Shown: in pieces, positions 29,035 through 38,720 of the stretch
Layout: each line of letters begins with the position of its first letter
How positions within the stretch are numbered: position 1 is the first letter of the stretch
NCBI GenBank assembly: GCA_948468315.1
Contig: CAOKHL010000002.1
Coordinates: 1 to 64,000 of the forward strand
Source: an uncultured Eubacteriales bacterium
Lineage (GTDB): Bacteria; Bacillota; Clostridia; TANB77; CAG-508
Direction: 5' to 3'
DNA length: 64,000 bases
The notes under the pieces: generated by a model
Seen by the model: only the letters and a program-made list of their open reading frames with translations
Database searches by the model: none
Told to the model about the DNA's origin: nothing
Made by a program: the position numbers and the translations under genes

Positions 29035-30843
29035 ATGGATTTATTATTAACAGTTTTTTTATCTGCAGCATCAGTAATAGGGAGTATATTTTTTGTGAAA
29101 TCTATGATAACAAAAACAATAGGTATGGCGTTAAAAGGGTCAATTTCACAAAAGATGCTAGATTCTGGGGAGAAGGAAAAAGTTAAAAAATTTGATAAAG
29201 AGCCACTAAGAAATCCTGACGTTACAAATGGCGTAAATTATAATGCTAATATGACAGGAAATGTATCATTTAATCAAAATAGAGTGGGGGATTTTGGAGT
29301 TAATCCAGATATAACAGAAGCAGAACATGGAGAAAATGGTAGTGTGATTAGAGGATTAGCTATGTTAGGAATATCTCCAGCTTTAGTTGGTGGAGAATTA
29401 GCTGCAAAAGGTGTAAAGAAAGGAGCCCAAAAGGTATCAAAAGAGGTTGGAAAGCAGATTTCGAAACCTATGGAGATGGCCAAAAATAAAGTATACACAT
29501 TAAAAAATAAAGTAGGAGAACAGATAAATCCTGTAATGGATACAGCGAAACAAAAAATTGCAGGAGTAAGATCAACAGTTGGTAAGAAATTAGAGCCTGT
29601 AACACAAGGTATACACAATGCACAGGATAAAGTAATATTAATTGGTGGGAAGATTAGAAATACTGTAGGAGATGCAATAACAAGTACAGCAGGATATCAT
29701 ATAGGATCACATGGAGCTCGTATGATAAAAAAAGCAGTTACAGGAAGAGATTTGATGACAGATAGATTTTATGCCCAAAGTGGAATTAGTTTAAGTGAAT
29801 TAGCTTCTTCAAAAAATGTCTCAAGTGATATAGAATTGGTGGAAAGTAAACCAGAATATAATAGATTGCATTTAGACAAAAACCAAATGGGAAAAGTTAC
29901 AGCTTGGAAGAATATAATAACAGATCCAGAAAATGACGGTTTAAATACAAAACAAAAACGTGAATTGTATAGCCTAATGCAACTACAAAATGATGGTAGG
30001 TTAATTAATTCTGATAATAGTAGAAACTTTAATGATCAAGGAAATAAAGATTATAAAGATTTATGTAGAGCTGTTATAAAAGAATTTCCTAATTTGAGTT
30101 TAGCACAAAAAAGCCAGATAATTATAGGGGCAAATCAGTTGGGAGAAAGAAGAGAAAAGAAAAAAGAGTTAATTGCAAGATCTAATGTTGCTCAAATAAC
30201 AGATGTAAATAAAGAAAACAAGAAATCTTTAGATAATTTATTAAAAGATACAAGTAGTAAAATTCCTGCACAATTTAATAATTTTATGGAAGAAAATTAT
30301 AATCACAATAATTTAAGTGATACAGACATAAAAAGGATAGAACAAAAAGCAAGAGAAAATATAAGAGCTAGAGAGGGTCTAACTGCAGAGCAAATAGAGA
30401 CAGAGTATAAAGAATTAGTAGAAAAACTTAAAGAAGAGAAAATTAAGAGTAATATGGATTCAAATGAAGAAGTTGTAAAAGAGATGATTTTAAGAGATCC
30501 AGAACTTGCTAAAGGAGCTTTGGGTGAAGAAGGTTATAATGCATTAATAAAACAAATGGAAGAAAATGTTAAGAAAATAGAGAGTATGGTTCAACAAGAA
30601 AAATTGAAACAAAGTAAGCTTGAAGATGAAGCATATAGAAAAGAGGAGAAAAGGAGAAACAGTATAAATTCTTATGAATTGTATAAAGAAAGAATGCGTT
30701 CAGAGATGAGAAATGACGTAATAAGTGCAGCCAATAGCTTATATCCTAATGAGATAAATAATGATACTCCTCAACCTCAAAGAATTATACCTTTTACTAC
30801 TAGACAAGTTAGAGAAGATGAGTCATCAAAATTAATAGTATAA
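29035..30843 (+). CDS. Long helical protein with N-terminal membrane anchor
   Basis: I do not recognise this 602-residue protein. One N-terminal membrane helix (about residues 3-23) is followed by a Gly/Asn-rich stretch, an alanine/lysine helical part with repeated KVKNKVG-like segments, then a long charged helical region (about 330-560) with coiled-coil character. It follows VirB6 paralogue 4 by 13 bases with AAGGAGG as ribosome site. Position and topology suggest a cytoplasmic partner of the VirB6 channel, in the way that some VirB6/TrbL proteins carry long cytoplasmic tails; this is inference. Confidence 0.7.
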   Translation: MDLLLTVFLSAASVIGSIFFVKSMITKTIGMALKGSISQKMLDSGEKEKVKKFDKEPLRNPDVTNGVNYNANMTGNVSFNQNRVGDFGVNPDITEAEHGENGSVIRGLAMLGISPALVGGELAAKGVKKGAQKVSKEVGKQISKPMEMAKNKVYTLKNKVGEQINPVMDTAKQKIAGVRSTVGKKLEPVTQGIHNAQDKVILIGGKIRNTVGDAITSTAGYHIGSHGARMIKKAVTGRDLMTDRFYAQSGISLSELASSKNVSSDIELVESKPEYNRLHLDKNQMGKVTAWKNIITDPENDGLNTKQKRELYSLMQLQNDGRLINSDNSRNFNDQGNKDYKDLCRAVIKEFPNLSLAQKSQIIIGANQLGERREKKKELIARSNVAQITDVNKENKKSLDNLLKDTSSKIPAQFNNFMEENYNHNNLSDTDIKRIEQKARENIRAREGLTAEQIETEYKELVEKLKEEKIKSNMDSNEEVVKEMILRDPELAKGALGEEGYNALIKQMEENVKKIESMVQQEKLKQSKLEDEAYRKEEKRRNSINSYELYKERMRSEMRNDVISAANSLYPNEINNDTPQPQRIIPFTTRQVREDESSKLIV

Positions 30844-30862
30844 TATAAAGGAGTAAACGAAT

Positions 30863-31471
30863 GTGAGGATATTTAAAATTTTTAGAAAAATAATGCTGAT
30901 AATGACAATTGTAAATATGATTGCAGGGGTTATAGGTTTTATATTTTTACTAGGTGAACTTGATGTTATAGATATAGATGGGGGAGCTAGTTTATTTGGG
31001 TCTGGTAATTCTGGAGTAAGGTCTGAGGGAATAGAAGGACTACTAGAGACTGCAGAAATGATTGATGATTATATGGCTGATAATGGGTATTTTTATACTT
31101 TGAATGGACCATTTGACATAAAATATAATGATGGTAATTCTAAGGCAACATGTTGTGCTACATATGTTTCTTGGTGTTTACAAGAAATGGGATTTATTTC
31201 AAGTCATACCAATTATTCAGGAGATGTATATAGTATGCTAAAATTAAATCCTGATTGGAAAGTAATTACACAACCATCCGATTTATCTGAAATGCAGGCA
31301 GGAGATATTGGAATTTATTATAATCCATCAAGCGATCCACAATATACACATACTAATATTTATGCTGGTGATGGCCAATATTGGGATGCAGGAAATAATG
31401 AGAGAGTAACAACTAAAGGAACAATAACAAGAGATAACTTACCAACATATATATTGAGATATAAAAAATAG
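30863..31471 (+). CDS. NlpC/P60-type peptidoglycan hydrolase
   Basis: This 202-residue protein has an N-terminal membrane anchor (about residues 8-31) and an extracytoplasmic papain-like domain. The likely catalytic Cys lies in KATCCATYVSWCLQEMGF and the His in QYTHTNIYAGDGQYWDAG, matching the NlpC/P60 or CHAP pattern. It starts at GTG 30863 after AAAGGAG, because the adjacent ATG runs straight into TGA. Gram-positive T4SS clusters always carry a wall hydrolase to open peptidoglycan, which this supplies. I cannot tell NlpC/P60 from CHAP with confidence. Confidence 0.78.
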   Translation: MRIFKIFRKIMLIMTIVNMIAGVIGFIFLLGELDVIDIDGGASLFGSGNSGVRSEGIEGLLETAEMIDDYMADNGYFYTLNGPFDIKYNDGNSKATCCATYVSWCLQEMGFISSHTNYSGDVYSMLKLNPDWKVITQPSDLSEMQAGDIGIYYNPSSDPQYTHTNIYAGDGQYWDAGNNERVTTKGTITRDNLPTYILRYKK

Positions 31472-31490
31472 ATTTTTGAAGAGGTTTGCT

Positions 31491-32867
31491 ATGGAGCAGA
31501 GAAAAATAATAAAGATTATAGTAGCTTTAATATTAATATTTGTTTGTTTATTAGTTTTAATTGTATTTATTTTAAATAGAAGAGGCGTTTTGAGTAATAA
31601 AGATAATAACCAAAATAATACGAATACAAATAATGTCTCTGATGTAACATCGATTGATGCTAATACTACACCACTAGAAGTAGAAGAATCTGAGCCTTGG
31701 ATAGAAAAAGATACAAATATTTCAAAGGAATATGAAAAATTAACAGAAGTTAATGATTTATATACATATTTTTTAATTAAACAATGTATTACCAATTATT
31801 ATAATGCAGAAACGATTGAGAAAGCTTTAAGTATAATAGATACCGAAGCAAAAGAAGCATTAAATATAAATCAAGATAATGTATCTAATTTGTATAATAA
31901 TTATGATAAACCACAATTTTGTATAGATAAGATTTATAAACAGAGCTTAAATGTTAGTAAAGATTTATATGTAGTTTATCATAGATTACAAAAAAATTTG
32001 GCAGATAATTTGACTGATACAATAATATTTATTAAAATTGATAATAAAAATATTAGTTTTTCTGTATATCCATATGAATATTTAAAGCAATATAATTATT
32101 TAGGATTAGGACAAGATGATGTTGTTACTATAAATAACTTAAATGATATGCAACAAAATAATAGCAATAAATATAAAACAGATGAAATTAGTAAAGATGA
32201 TAAAACTTGTATGCAAGAGCTTCATGAAAGATATAAATTTGATGTACAATTTGATACCAATAGATTGTATAATAAACTAGATGAGGAATATAGAAAATTA
32301 AGATTTCCAAGTTTAAATATTTTTTTACAATATATAGATGATAATAAAAGAGCAATAATTAATCAAGATATATTAAAGTACAAAATAAGTAAAGACAATG
32401 AATATAAAGAATATCTTATTATAAATGATGATAATACACATTGTATTTTTAATATGAAAGATTTAATGGATTATACAATAAAATTAGATAATTATACAAT
32501 AACTCCAAAAGCATATAATGATATTTATGGTGTATATTTACCAAATGTAAAAGGTAAATACTGTATAGATAGAATAGTAACAGCAATTAATGATAAGAAT
32601 TATAATTTTGTTTATGAGAAGTTAAATCCTATACAAAAAAATAATTATTATAGGAATATAAATGATTTTGAGAAGTTTATTGAACAGAGTTTTTTTGATA
32701 AAAACAATTATGAAGTTGAGGATGAATATTTAAAAATATCATCTGATGTTTATCAATATGATGTTAAAATAAAAGATTCTACAGAAAAAGATCTAACATA
32801 TAAAAAATTAACAATGACAGTAACAATGACAGAAAATATGGATTTTTATATAAGTATTACTAAATAA
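31491..32867 (+). CDS. VirB8/TcpC-like bitopic protein (candidate)
   Basis: This 458-residue protein has a short cytoplasmic N-terminus, one membrane helix (about residues 6-27), an Asn-rich linker, then a large outer part made of two similar-sized alpha/beta regions (LIKQCITNYYNAETIEKALSII... and RIVTAINDKNYNFVYEKLN...). This bitopic layout with tandem NTF2-like-sized domains resembles TcpC/VirB8 proteins, but I see no defining motif. It is paralogous in layout to the product of 34678-35712. ATG 31491 follows GAAGAGG. Confidence 0.6.
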   Translation: MEQRKIIKIIVALILIFVCLLVLIVFILNRRGVLSNKDNNQNNTNTNNVSDVTSIDANTTPLEVEESEPWIEKDTNISKEYEKLTEVNDLYTYFLIKQCITNYYNAETIEKALSIIDTEAKEALNINQDNVSNLYNNYDKPQFCIDKIYKQSLNVSKDLYVVYHRLQKNLADNLTDTIIFIKIDNKNISFSVYPYEYLKQYNYLGLGQDDVVTINNLNDMQQNNSNKYKTDEISKDDKTCMQELHERYKFDVQFDTNRLYNKLDEEYRKLRFPSLNIFLQYIDDNKRAIINQDILKYKISKDNEYKEYLIINDDNTHCIFNMKDLMDYTIKLDNYTITPKAYNDIYGVYLPNVKGKYCIDRIVTAINDKNYNFVYEKLNPIQKNNYYRNINDFEKFIEQSFFDKNNYEVEDEYLKISSDVYQYDVKIKDSTEKDLTYKKLTMTVTMTENMDFYISITK

Positions 32868-32890
32868 ATAATAAAAGAAGGGAGCAAAAT

Positions 32891-34664
32891 ATGGACAAAT
32901 TTAAAAATAAAATAAATTATAAACTAAATAAAATAGTAGCGATTTTAAGTATTGTTGTAATTTGGCTACCTTTTTTTGATATGAGTTATGGACAAGTTAT
33001 TGCAGTACACGATTATAATACAGGGAGTGAAGTAATAAAAACATTAGATGCTGGAGAATGTATAGAAATCCCTAGTGAAATCCCTCAGTCTGGAGGATCA
33101 TATGAACCAGTATATCAGACATGGAGTTATAGACAGAAGGAAATTAATGATATTTGGAAAGAGCAAGGAGAAAAAGTGTCAGATGAACATTGGGCATATA
33201 TAGAAACTAATAGTGGGGAAAAAAGGTTGTTAGTAGCTTTAAGTTCTATATATGGAGAAACTGGTTCATATGTAGACATTTATGTAAATAATAATGGAGA
33301 AGAAAAAGTATATCCTTGTGTAATGGCAGATGCCAAAAGTGCATATGATTCGACAACACATTGGTGGCCAAATGCAGAGGATTCTAATAAAGTAACATAT
33401 GGACATATGCGGAGGAACTCAAGGATATTTAAATATTGTAGAAGTATTGGCTGATGTACCAGCAAATGATGCACATTATCATATAATGACACCATTATGC
33501 AATAAATTGAAAAATGTCACTAAAATTGTTAATGGAGGTATTTTTCTTGAAAATAGAAATGGTCCAACAGGATTAGGAGAAGGAGAGTATGTCACAGTAA
33601 ATCCAGGAGGATCAGCTTCTGGCTCAAGTTCTGTTAAAGCATATGATTCAGAAACAAAAACTATTGCAGGTGCTGTTGGTTCATTGTTTAGAGATATTTG
33701 GTCTTCACTATGCACATTTTTTGAAAATCATGTTAATTATAGAAATGATGTTACAGTCTTATATTCTTTTAGAAAGTATGAAGATTATAACAGTAATTAT
33801 AATAGTTATTCAAATAATTCAGATCAAAATGATACAGATACACAAAATATAGACCATTCTTTAGTAGAACCACCAGATGTAAATTCAATAAAATTATTTT
33901 CCAAAACACCTAATAATATGGGGATGCAAAATTTTTCTATTACAGATATAGGAACAAGTGACGAATTGTTATGGTTAGGAATTAATAATGGTGCGCAGAT
34001 AAATATAAGAGAGAATTTTAGAGTTAAAGTATATAAGGATTCAAAAGAAATAGGGGCTTATATATATAAATATGGAGGACATCAAAGTTTTGCGGTTTAT
34101 AAGAATTCTGGATCATATAATATGTATATTGGTTCTCATGGGACATCTAAATATTGGGATGGTTCAAAATACTGTTATTGGAATAAAGGTATAACTTTGG
34201 AAACTGTTAATCCTTTTAATGATAAAAAGAATCAGCAAAAGAATGTAGCATCTATGGGGCTAAATGTACAAAGTGAAATACTTGCAATGGGTGTTGATGA
34301 GACAACAGGAAGAATGGTAACAGTTTCAAGAGGTAAATCTGAGGCAATAGTATGGAATTTAAATAAAAGTGATCTTTCAAAAAGCTCTAAAGTATTTTCA
34401 TTTGAAGTAACAGGAGGGGGACAAGGTGGTTGTCTATATGGAAATTACTTGTATTTAATTCAAGGAGCTAGAGTTAGAGAAATGAAAATAGTATGCTATA
34501 ATATTACAACAGGTAAATTAGAATGGAGTAAACTTTTAAACACATCTAGTGCAATGGGATGGGATACAGAACCAGAAGGTATTCAAATATATAATTACAA
34601 TGGCTCAAATAAGATATTTATTGGAACAAATGTAGGAAAAGGAATATGGTATTTTGATTGTTAA
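32891..34664 (+). CDS. Secreted protein with helveticin-J-like C-terminal domain (needs +1 recoding)
   Basis: The 590-residue product has a signal or anchor helix (IVAILSIVVIWLPFF), an N-terminal domain with VALSSIYGETGSYVDIYV, and TYGHM before an extra C at 33410. Skipping it gives GGTQGYLNIVEVLAD and continues to the end. The C-terminal half (about 300-590) has repeated beta-strand units with QSFAVYKNSG, IGSHG, GGCLYGNYLYLIQG and TEPEGIQIY, resembling helveticin J-type propeller proteins. In this cluster it may be a surface or effector component. The break would otherwise leave 187 residues. Domain naming is tentative. Confidence 0.65.
33410..33413 (+). other. In-frame CGG(A) +1 recoding site in the helveticin-like gene
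   Basis: ATG CGG A; skipping C33410 gives GGA GGA (Gly174-Gly175) and restores the 590-residue protein. Confidence 0.8.
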
Positions 34665-34677
34665 GGGGGATTATAAA

Positions 34678-35712
34678 TTGGCAAGAAAAATAAAAATTGC
34701 AATTATTTTCTGTATTGTATTAATGATAATTATAGTTGGTTTAGCAGTATATTATAGTGTAAAAAATAGTAAAGACGAGATAATCGAAGAGACAATATCA
34801 GCTGCTAATAGTCACATAGAAGAAATTCTAAAATATAATTTTTATGAAGTAACAGAGGAAACAGAGTTTTTAAGTATAGAAAGATCAGTCAATACTTATT
34901 TCAGGGAATGTTATAGAAATGATATAGAAAACATTGTTAAATTGCTAGATGAAAATTATATTAGTGAAAATAATATTACAGCAGATAATATTATGGGAAA
35001 ATTAAAATATTATAGAGATTTTAATTGTTTTTTTGTAGAAAAAATATATTATCAAAATAATGAGGAAAATGAAAGGGATATAAAAGGAATTTATTATATA
35101 AAAGGTACTCTATGGAGGAATTCTTATAAAAATAAAGAAGAGATTTTTATGATTTTAAATATAAATCTTGAAGATTATACTTTTAAAATAGTACCTCAAG
35201 ATAATCTGGACTTGAGTGATACGAGTTTTGATGCTATAATTTCTGAAAAACAAAAAGATTTTATTAGAAATTATTCATATGATGAAATTATTGATGAAGT
35301 AAATTATGATAATGATTTTGATGAAGAAGGAAATTATGGGGATGAACTGAGATCGAAAGAAGAACAAGAAAATAAAGAAATAAATTATTTATATTTTGAA
35401 TTAGAAGATACTCAAAGAGCAAGAAGATATTTAAATGAATTAGTTATAGATTGCTTATATAATAATAAAGTTCAAAACATGTATAATTTATTAAAAGAAG
35501 AGTGCAAAAATAGTAAATTTCAAACAATAGATAAGTTTAATAAGTATATAAATGAAAATGCGATGAGATTAGTTAATATGCAAATTGCAGATATTATAGT
35601 TACATATGAAAGTGGAACATATTTTAAAATATATAATTTGAAAAGTAATGAAGGAATTGTAGTTGAGATTGATGTTAATAATGCTGAGGATTATTTAATA
35701 TCATTCGAATAA
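34678..35712 (+). CDS. Second VirB8/TcpC-like bitopic protein (candidate)
   Basis: This 344-residue protein has one N-terminal membrane helix (IAIIFCIVLMIIIVGLAVYYS) and two outer regions of about 120 residues (NTYFRECYRNDIENIVKLLDE and LNELVIDCLYNNKVQNMYNLL), each with the pattern of an NTF2-like domain, joined by an acidic linker. It resembles the product of 31491-32867 in layout. A TTG start at 34678 follows AGGGGGA. It is probably a periplasm-equivalent scaffold of the machine; inference from layout only. Confidence 0.6.
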   Translation: MARKIKIAIIFCIVLMIIIVGLAVYYSVKNSKDEIIEETISAANSHIEEILKYNFYEVTEETEFLSIERSVNTYFRECYRNDIENIVKLLDENYISENNITADNIMGKLKYYRDFNCFFVEKIYYQNNEENERDIKGIYYIKGTLWRNSYKNKEEIFMILNINLEDYTFKIVPQDNLDLSDTSFDAIISEKQKDFIRNYSYDEIIDEVNYDNDFDEEGNYGDELRSKEEQENKEINYLYFELEDTQRARRYLNELVIDCLYNNKVQNMYNLLKEECKNSKFQTIDKFNKYINENAMRLVNMQIADIIVTYESGTYFKIYNLKSNEGIVVEIDVNNAEDYLISFE

Positions 35713-35730
35713 TATAAAAAGGTGAATTTA

Positions 35731-37671
35731 ATGACAAAAATAAAAAAGATATTTTTAATTTTTATATGTATATTTTTTACTGTATGTTTGATTAGTAATA
35801 AATCATATTCATATAGTTTAAAACAAGTAAGAAAAATAATTGATTTTAATATAGTGGATGAATATAGTGAGCCTAAAGACTATGATATATTGATTGATGC
35901 AACAGATTTTATAGAAAATGAGAAATTACCATGTATCCAAACTTCAATAGACACAGTTTTATATAGTAGTGAAGGTTTGTTAGATATTAATTTTTTTAAT
36001 GATAATTCATCAAATATTAGTGGTACGTGGAATAAAATAAGTGAAATTGTAAGGAACTTTTTTAGAGTTTTTTTATATGTTGCAATGGCTGCGATGCTTA
36101 CAGTTTTGATATATATTGGGGTAGTTTTAGTTGTTACTAGTATTTCAAAAAAAGAAACTATATTACCTTTAGGAAATATACTTAGAGGTGGAAAAGGTGA
36201 TACACCAAAAAAATATTTAGTAGAGAAGAGGTTTTTAGAACAGTGGATTAGTACAGTAATAATATTAGCGCTTTTAGTATATATAATCAATTTAATTATT
36301 TCTTGTTCAGGATTTGTAACAAATGTATTTGAGGACTCTAGAATAAAAGAAGAGGATAAACCAATTACAGTATATGTAAAAAATGCAAAGGAAGTTGTTG
36401 AGGAAAGTGATATAGAAAGCATAGGTACCAATAATAGTTTATCAGAAGAGATTGAGGATTATATTGCAAATAGTGCGGCAAGTGGAAAGTGGGCTGTATA
36501 TGCGAAAAATTTAACAGACCATAAATTTGTATTAGCTTATAATAATGGAGAAAGAATGCCATCAGACAGTATTATAAAATTGTTTATAGCAGTAGCAGCT
36601 TATGAGAAACAGGAAAATGAAGAATATTATAAAGTTGATGAAAATGATATGAAAGCAATGATTACAATGGGAGATAACGAAGCAGCAAATAGATTTATAG
36701 ATTCAATTGGAGGAATAAAGGCAGTTAATTCATATATTGCAAAAAAGGGATATTCAAATACAAAGTTAAATAGAAGGTTTGGGACAACTGGTTTCGAAAG
36801 AGATAATTATACTTGTGCTGAAGAAGTAGGAGCATTACTAGAACTTATATATAATGGACAATGTGCAGGTTCTAATGAAATATTGAATTATATGAAAGAG
36901 CAGAAAAGAAGAAGAATGATACCACAAGGTGTTTCAGACAATGGCACAGAAGTAGCAAATATGGCAGAAGAATTAGGAACAAATTATCAAAATGGACCTA
37001 TTGAAAGTGACGCAGCTATTATTTATAAAGAAAATGCAAATTATGTATTAGTTATGTTATCATCAAATTTGAGCAATGCAGAGCAAGCAGCAACTAATAT
37101 TAAAGAGATATCATCAACAATATATGATAATATAGAAGATATTTCAAATAAAGAAAACAATTCTCAAAATAATAATACTCCTATAATGAAAACTAATAAA
37201 ATAAATTATTATTTTAAGACAAATTTAGAAGGATTGTTAATGTTTCAATCTCAACATGATTGGGAAAAACATTCTATAATAAATGTTGTTAGTATTATTG
37301 GCGGATTTGCTATAACATTATTTAAGATATTTTTATATTTTGTATTTGTAATTAGAATGGTAGTTGTTGCTCTACTTATTACATTATCTCCAATTGTAAT
37401 ATTAATTAATGCATTTATGAGAATTAATGGGAATGAAGGACTTTTAAAAGGTTGGTTAAAATTATTTTTATATTTTGTATTTTTAAGACCAATAATATCA
37501 ATTATATATTACATTTTGGCTAGAAGTAATGTGAATTTAGTAAGTGAACATCCATTATATATATTAGTTGTTATTGCTGTAATTACTGTATTATTGGTGT
37601 TATCTTTCAAAAAGATGTATAGTAATTTTAAAAGTACTAAACAAAGAAATGCAGCAAATAGAAATTTGTAA
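35731..37671 (+). CDS. VirB6-like membrane protein with embedded class A beta-lactamase-like domain
   Basis: In this 646-residue protein, signal peptide and two membrane helices (AMLTVLIYIGVVLVV; STVIILALLVYIINLI) are followed by KPITVYVKN, matching LPIRVYVN of the VirB6 paralogues. About 245 residues are then inserted before YYFKTNLEGLLMFQ (matching YSFSTNFTGY) and the C-terminal helices. The insert resembles a class A beta-lactamase: PSDSIIKLFI holds SxxK (about Ser280, Lys283), but the SDN motif is GDN and no KTG is seen. It is probably a pseudo-enzyme or wall-binding domain on the outer face. ATG 35731 follows AAGGTG. Confidence 0.75.
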   Translation: MTKIKKIFLIFICIFFTVCLISNKSYSYSLKQVRKIIDFNIVDEYSEPKDYDILIDATDFIENEKLPCIQTSIDTVLYSSEGLLDINFFNDNSSNISGTWNKISEIVRNFFRVFLYVAMAAMLTVLIYIGVVLVVTSISKKETILPLGNILRGGKGDTPKKYLVEKRFLEQWISTVIILALLVYIINLIISCSGFVTNVFEDSRIKEEDKPITVYVKNAKEVVEESDIESIGTNNSLSEEIEDYIANSAASGKWAVYAKNLTDHKFVLAYNNGERMPSDSIIKLFIAVAAYEKQENEEYYKVDENDMKAMITMGDNEAANRFIDSIGGIKAVNSYIAKKGYSNTKLNRRFGTTGFERDNYTCAEEVGALLELIYNGQCAGSNEILNYMKEQKRRRMIPQGVSDNGTEVANMAEELGTNYQNGPIESDAAIIYKENANYVLVMLSSNLSNAEQAATNIKEISSTIYDNIEDISNKENNSQNNNTPIMKTNKINYYFKTNLEGLLMFQSQHDWEKHSIINVVSIIGGFAITLFKIFLYFVFVIRMVVVALLITLSPIVILINAFMRINGNEGLLKGWLKLFLYFVFLRPIISIIYYILARSNVNLVSEHPLYILVVIAVITVLLVLSFKKMYSNFKSTKQRNAANRNL

Positions 37672-37730
37672 AATTAAGAAGTTTATGGTATAATAAAAGT
37701 ATATTAATCTAATATGAGGAGGGCATTGGC

Positions 37731-37901
37731 ATGTTGATGTTAGTGTTACAGATTTTTTTGGGAGCCCTGATGATTTTTGGGGTGTTTAAATTTCTGAAGG
37801 AGGGGTGGAGAGCCATTTTCTGGTTTCTCGATCTTCGGGAATCATGGAGGTGGTGGCTTACTATGATGATAATTATTATCATCACCTCGATATTAGGATA
37901 A
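37731..37901 (+). CDS. Small hydrophobic orphan protein
   Basis: This 56-residue protein has two hydrophobic segments flanking a Trp/Arg-rich middle (KEGWRAIFWFL, SWRWWLTMM). A strong GAGGAGGG ribosome site lies eight bases before ATG 37731, and a clean terminator follows. Its codons (CTG, GGG, GCC, CTC) are unlike the neighbours. It contains CGG in frame at 37836 followed by G; straight reading is needed to keep this frame, while a +1 shift would end in a TGA ten codons on. Function unknown; it may be an imported cassette like the one at 16457. Confidence 0.6.
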   Translation: MLMLVLQIFLGALMIFGVFKFLKEGWRAIFWFLDLRESWRWWLTMMIIIIITSILG

Positions 37902-37904
37902 CAG

Positions 37905-37946
37905 AAATTCGTGGAGATTGTTTTATTCAAACTCCACGAATTTTTG
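37905..37946 (+). terminator. Terminator at the end of the T4SS-like cluster
   Basis: AAATTCGTGGAG (37905-37916) pairs perfectly with CTCCACGAATTT (37932-37943), followed by TTG. Confidence 0.8.
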
Positions 37947-37962
37947 TTATTAATTTTATTTG

Positions 37963-38640
37963 TTATATATTATAAAATAAAGAAACAAAACTTGTTATAA
38001 TGTTTTTGGCTAAATCAACAAATAGCTTAAAGATATCATTACTATTATATAAACCTGTAAAATAATTTTTAACAAAAGGTATTTGCCACAAAATAAAACA
38101 AACAAAAATAAAAACAATAATAGTAAGAATTGTTGAGAAAAATATTCTTATTTTCTCTTTAAAAGACTTTTCATACTTAATTTCATATCCCATATTCTTT
38201 AGAGTATTAATATAGGCATTTTGGTAAGCTTTATTATAAAGCTCATTTATAGTTTGATCATAGTTGTTTTGTATATTATGATTACTGTGATGTTGAGCTT
38301 TATAAGTTTTTGGTTTTTGTATAACCTTTTTTTGTATAGAGTTTTGGGAATAATTATTATTTATGTTAGTTGTATAATTTTTTTTCATTTGATCATATTT
38401 CAATTGTTCTTCTTTAATTTTTTTTATTTTCAATTGAGTATCAAATTTTTCTTTTTTATCTTTATTTGATAAAATCTCATAAGCTTCATTTATAATTTTT
38501 ATTTTATTTTCTGCTTCAGCTTTTTTTTCATTAGGTTGTAAATCGGGGTGATATTTTTTTACTAGAGCTTTATATGCTTTTTCTATAACTTCAGGAGAAG
38601 CATTTTCAGATACTTCTAATAATTCATAATAATTTTTCAT
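37963..38640 (-). CDS. DnaJ-domain membrane protein
   Basis: This 225-residue protein has an N-terminal J domain ([21 protein letters not shown], then KKYHPDL with the HPD motif at about residues 33-35), which would stimulate a DnaK-type ATPase. A Lys/Gln/Asn-rich linker and a C-terminal membrane helix ([19 protein letters not shown]) with a further hydrophobic tail follow. No Gly/Phe or zinc-finger region, so it is not DnaJ itself. ATG 38640 follows AAGGAGGG. It converges with the T4SS-like cluster. Confidence 0.82.
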   Translation of the reverse strand: MKNYYELLEVSENASPEVIEKAYKALVKKYHPDLQPNEKKAEAENKIKIINEAYEILSNKDKKEKFDTQLKIKKIKEEQLKYDQMKKNYTTNINNNYSQNSIQKKVIQKPKTYKAQHHSNHNIQNNYDQTINELYNKAYQNAYINTLKNMGYEIKYEKSFKEKIRIFFSTILTIIVFIFVCFILWQIPFVKNYFTGLYNSNDIFKLFVDLAKNIITSFVSLFYNI

Positions 38641-38720
38641 AAAACCCTCCTTTTTCAATAGGTTTATTTTTCGCATTAGGAACAGGTTTTTTAATAAAAG
38701 GCTCTATTCCTAATGCAAAA

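Noticed and set aside
35880..36431. 183-codon antisense frame opposite the beta-lactamase-like VirB6 gene
   Set aside because: Shadow of the plus-strand gene, whose motifs and paralogues are clear.
13161..37671. Calling the T4SS-like cluster an integrative conjugative element
   Set aside because: No relaxase, coupling protein, integrase or bounding repeats were found; the nearby integrase belongs to the separate 4.6-kb element.
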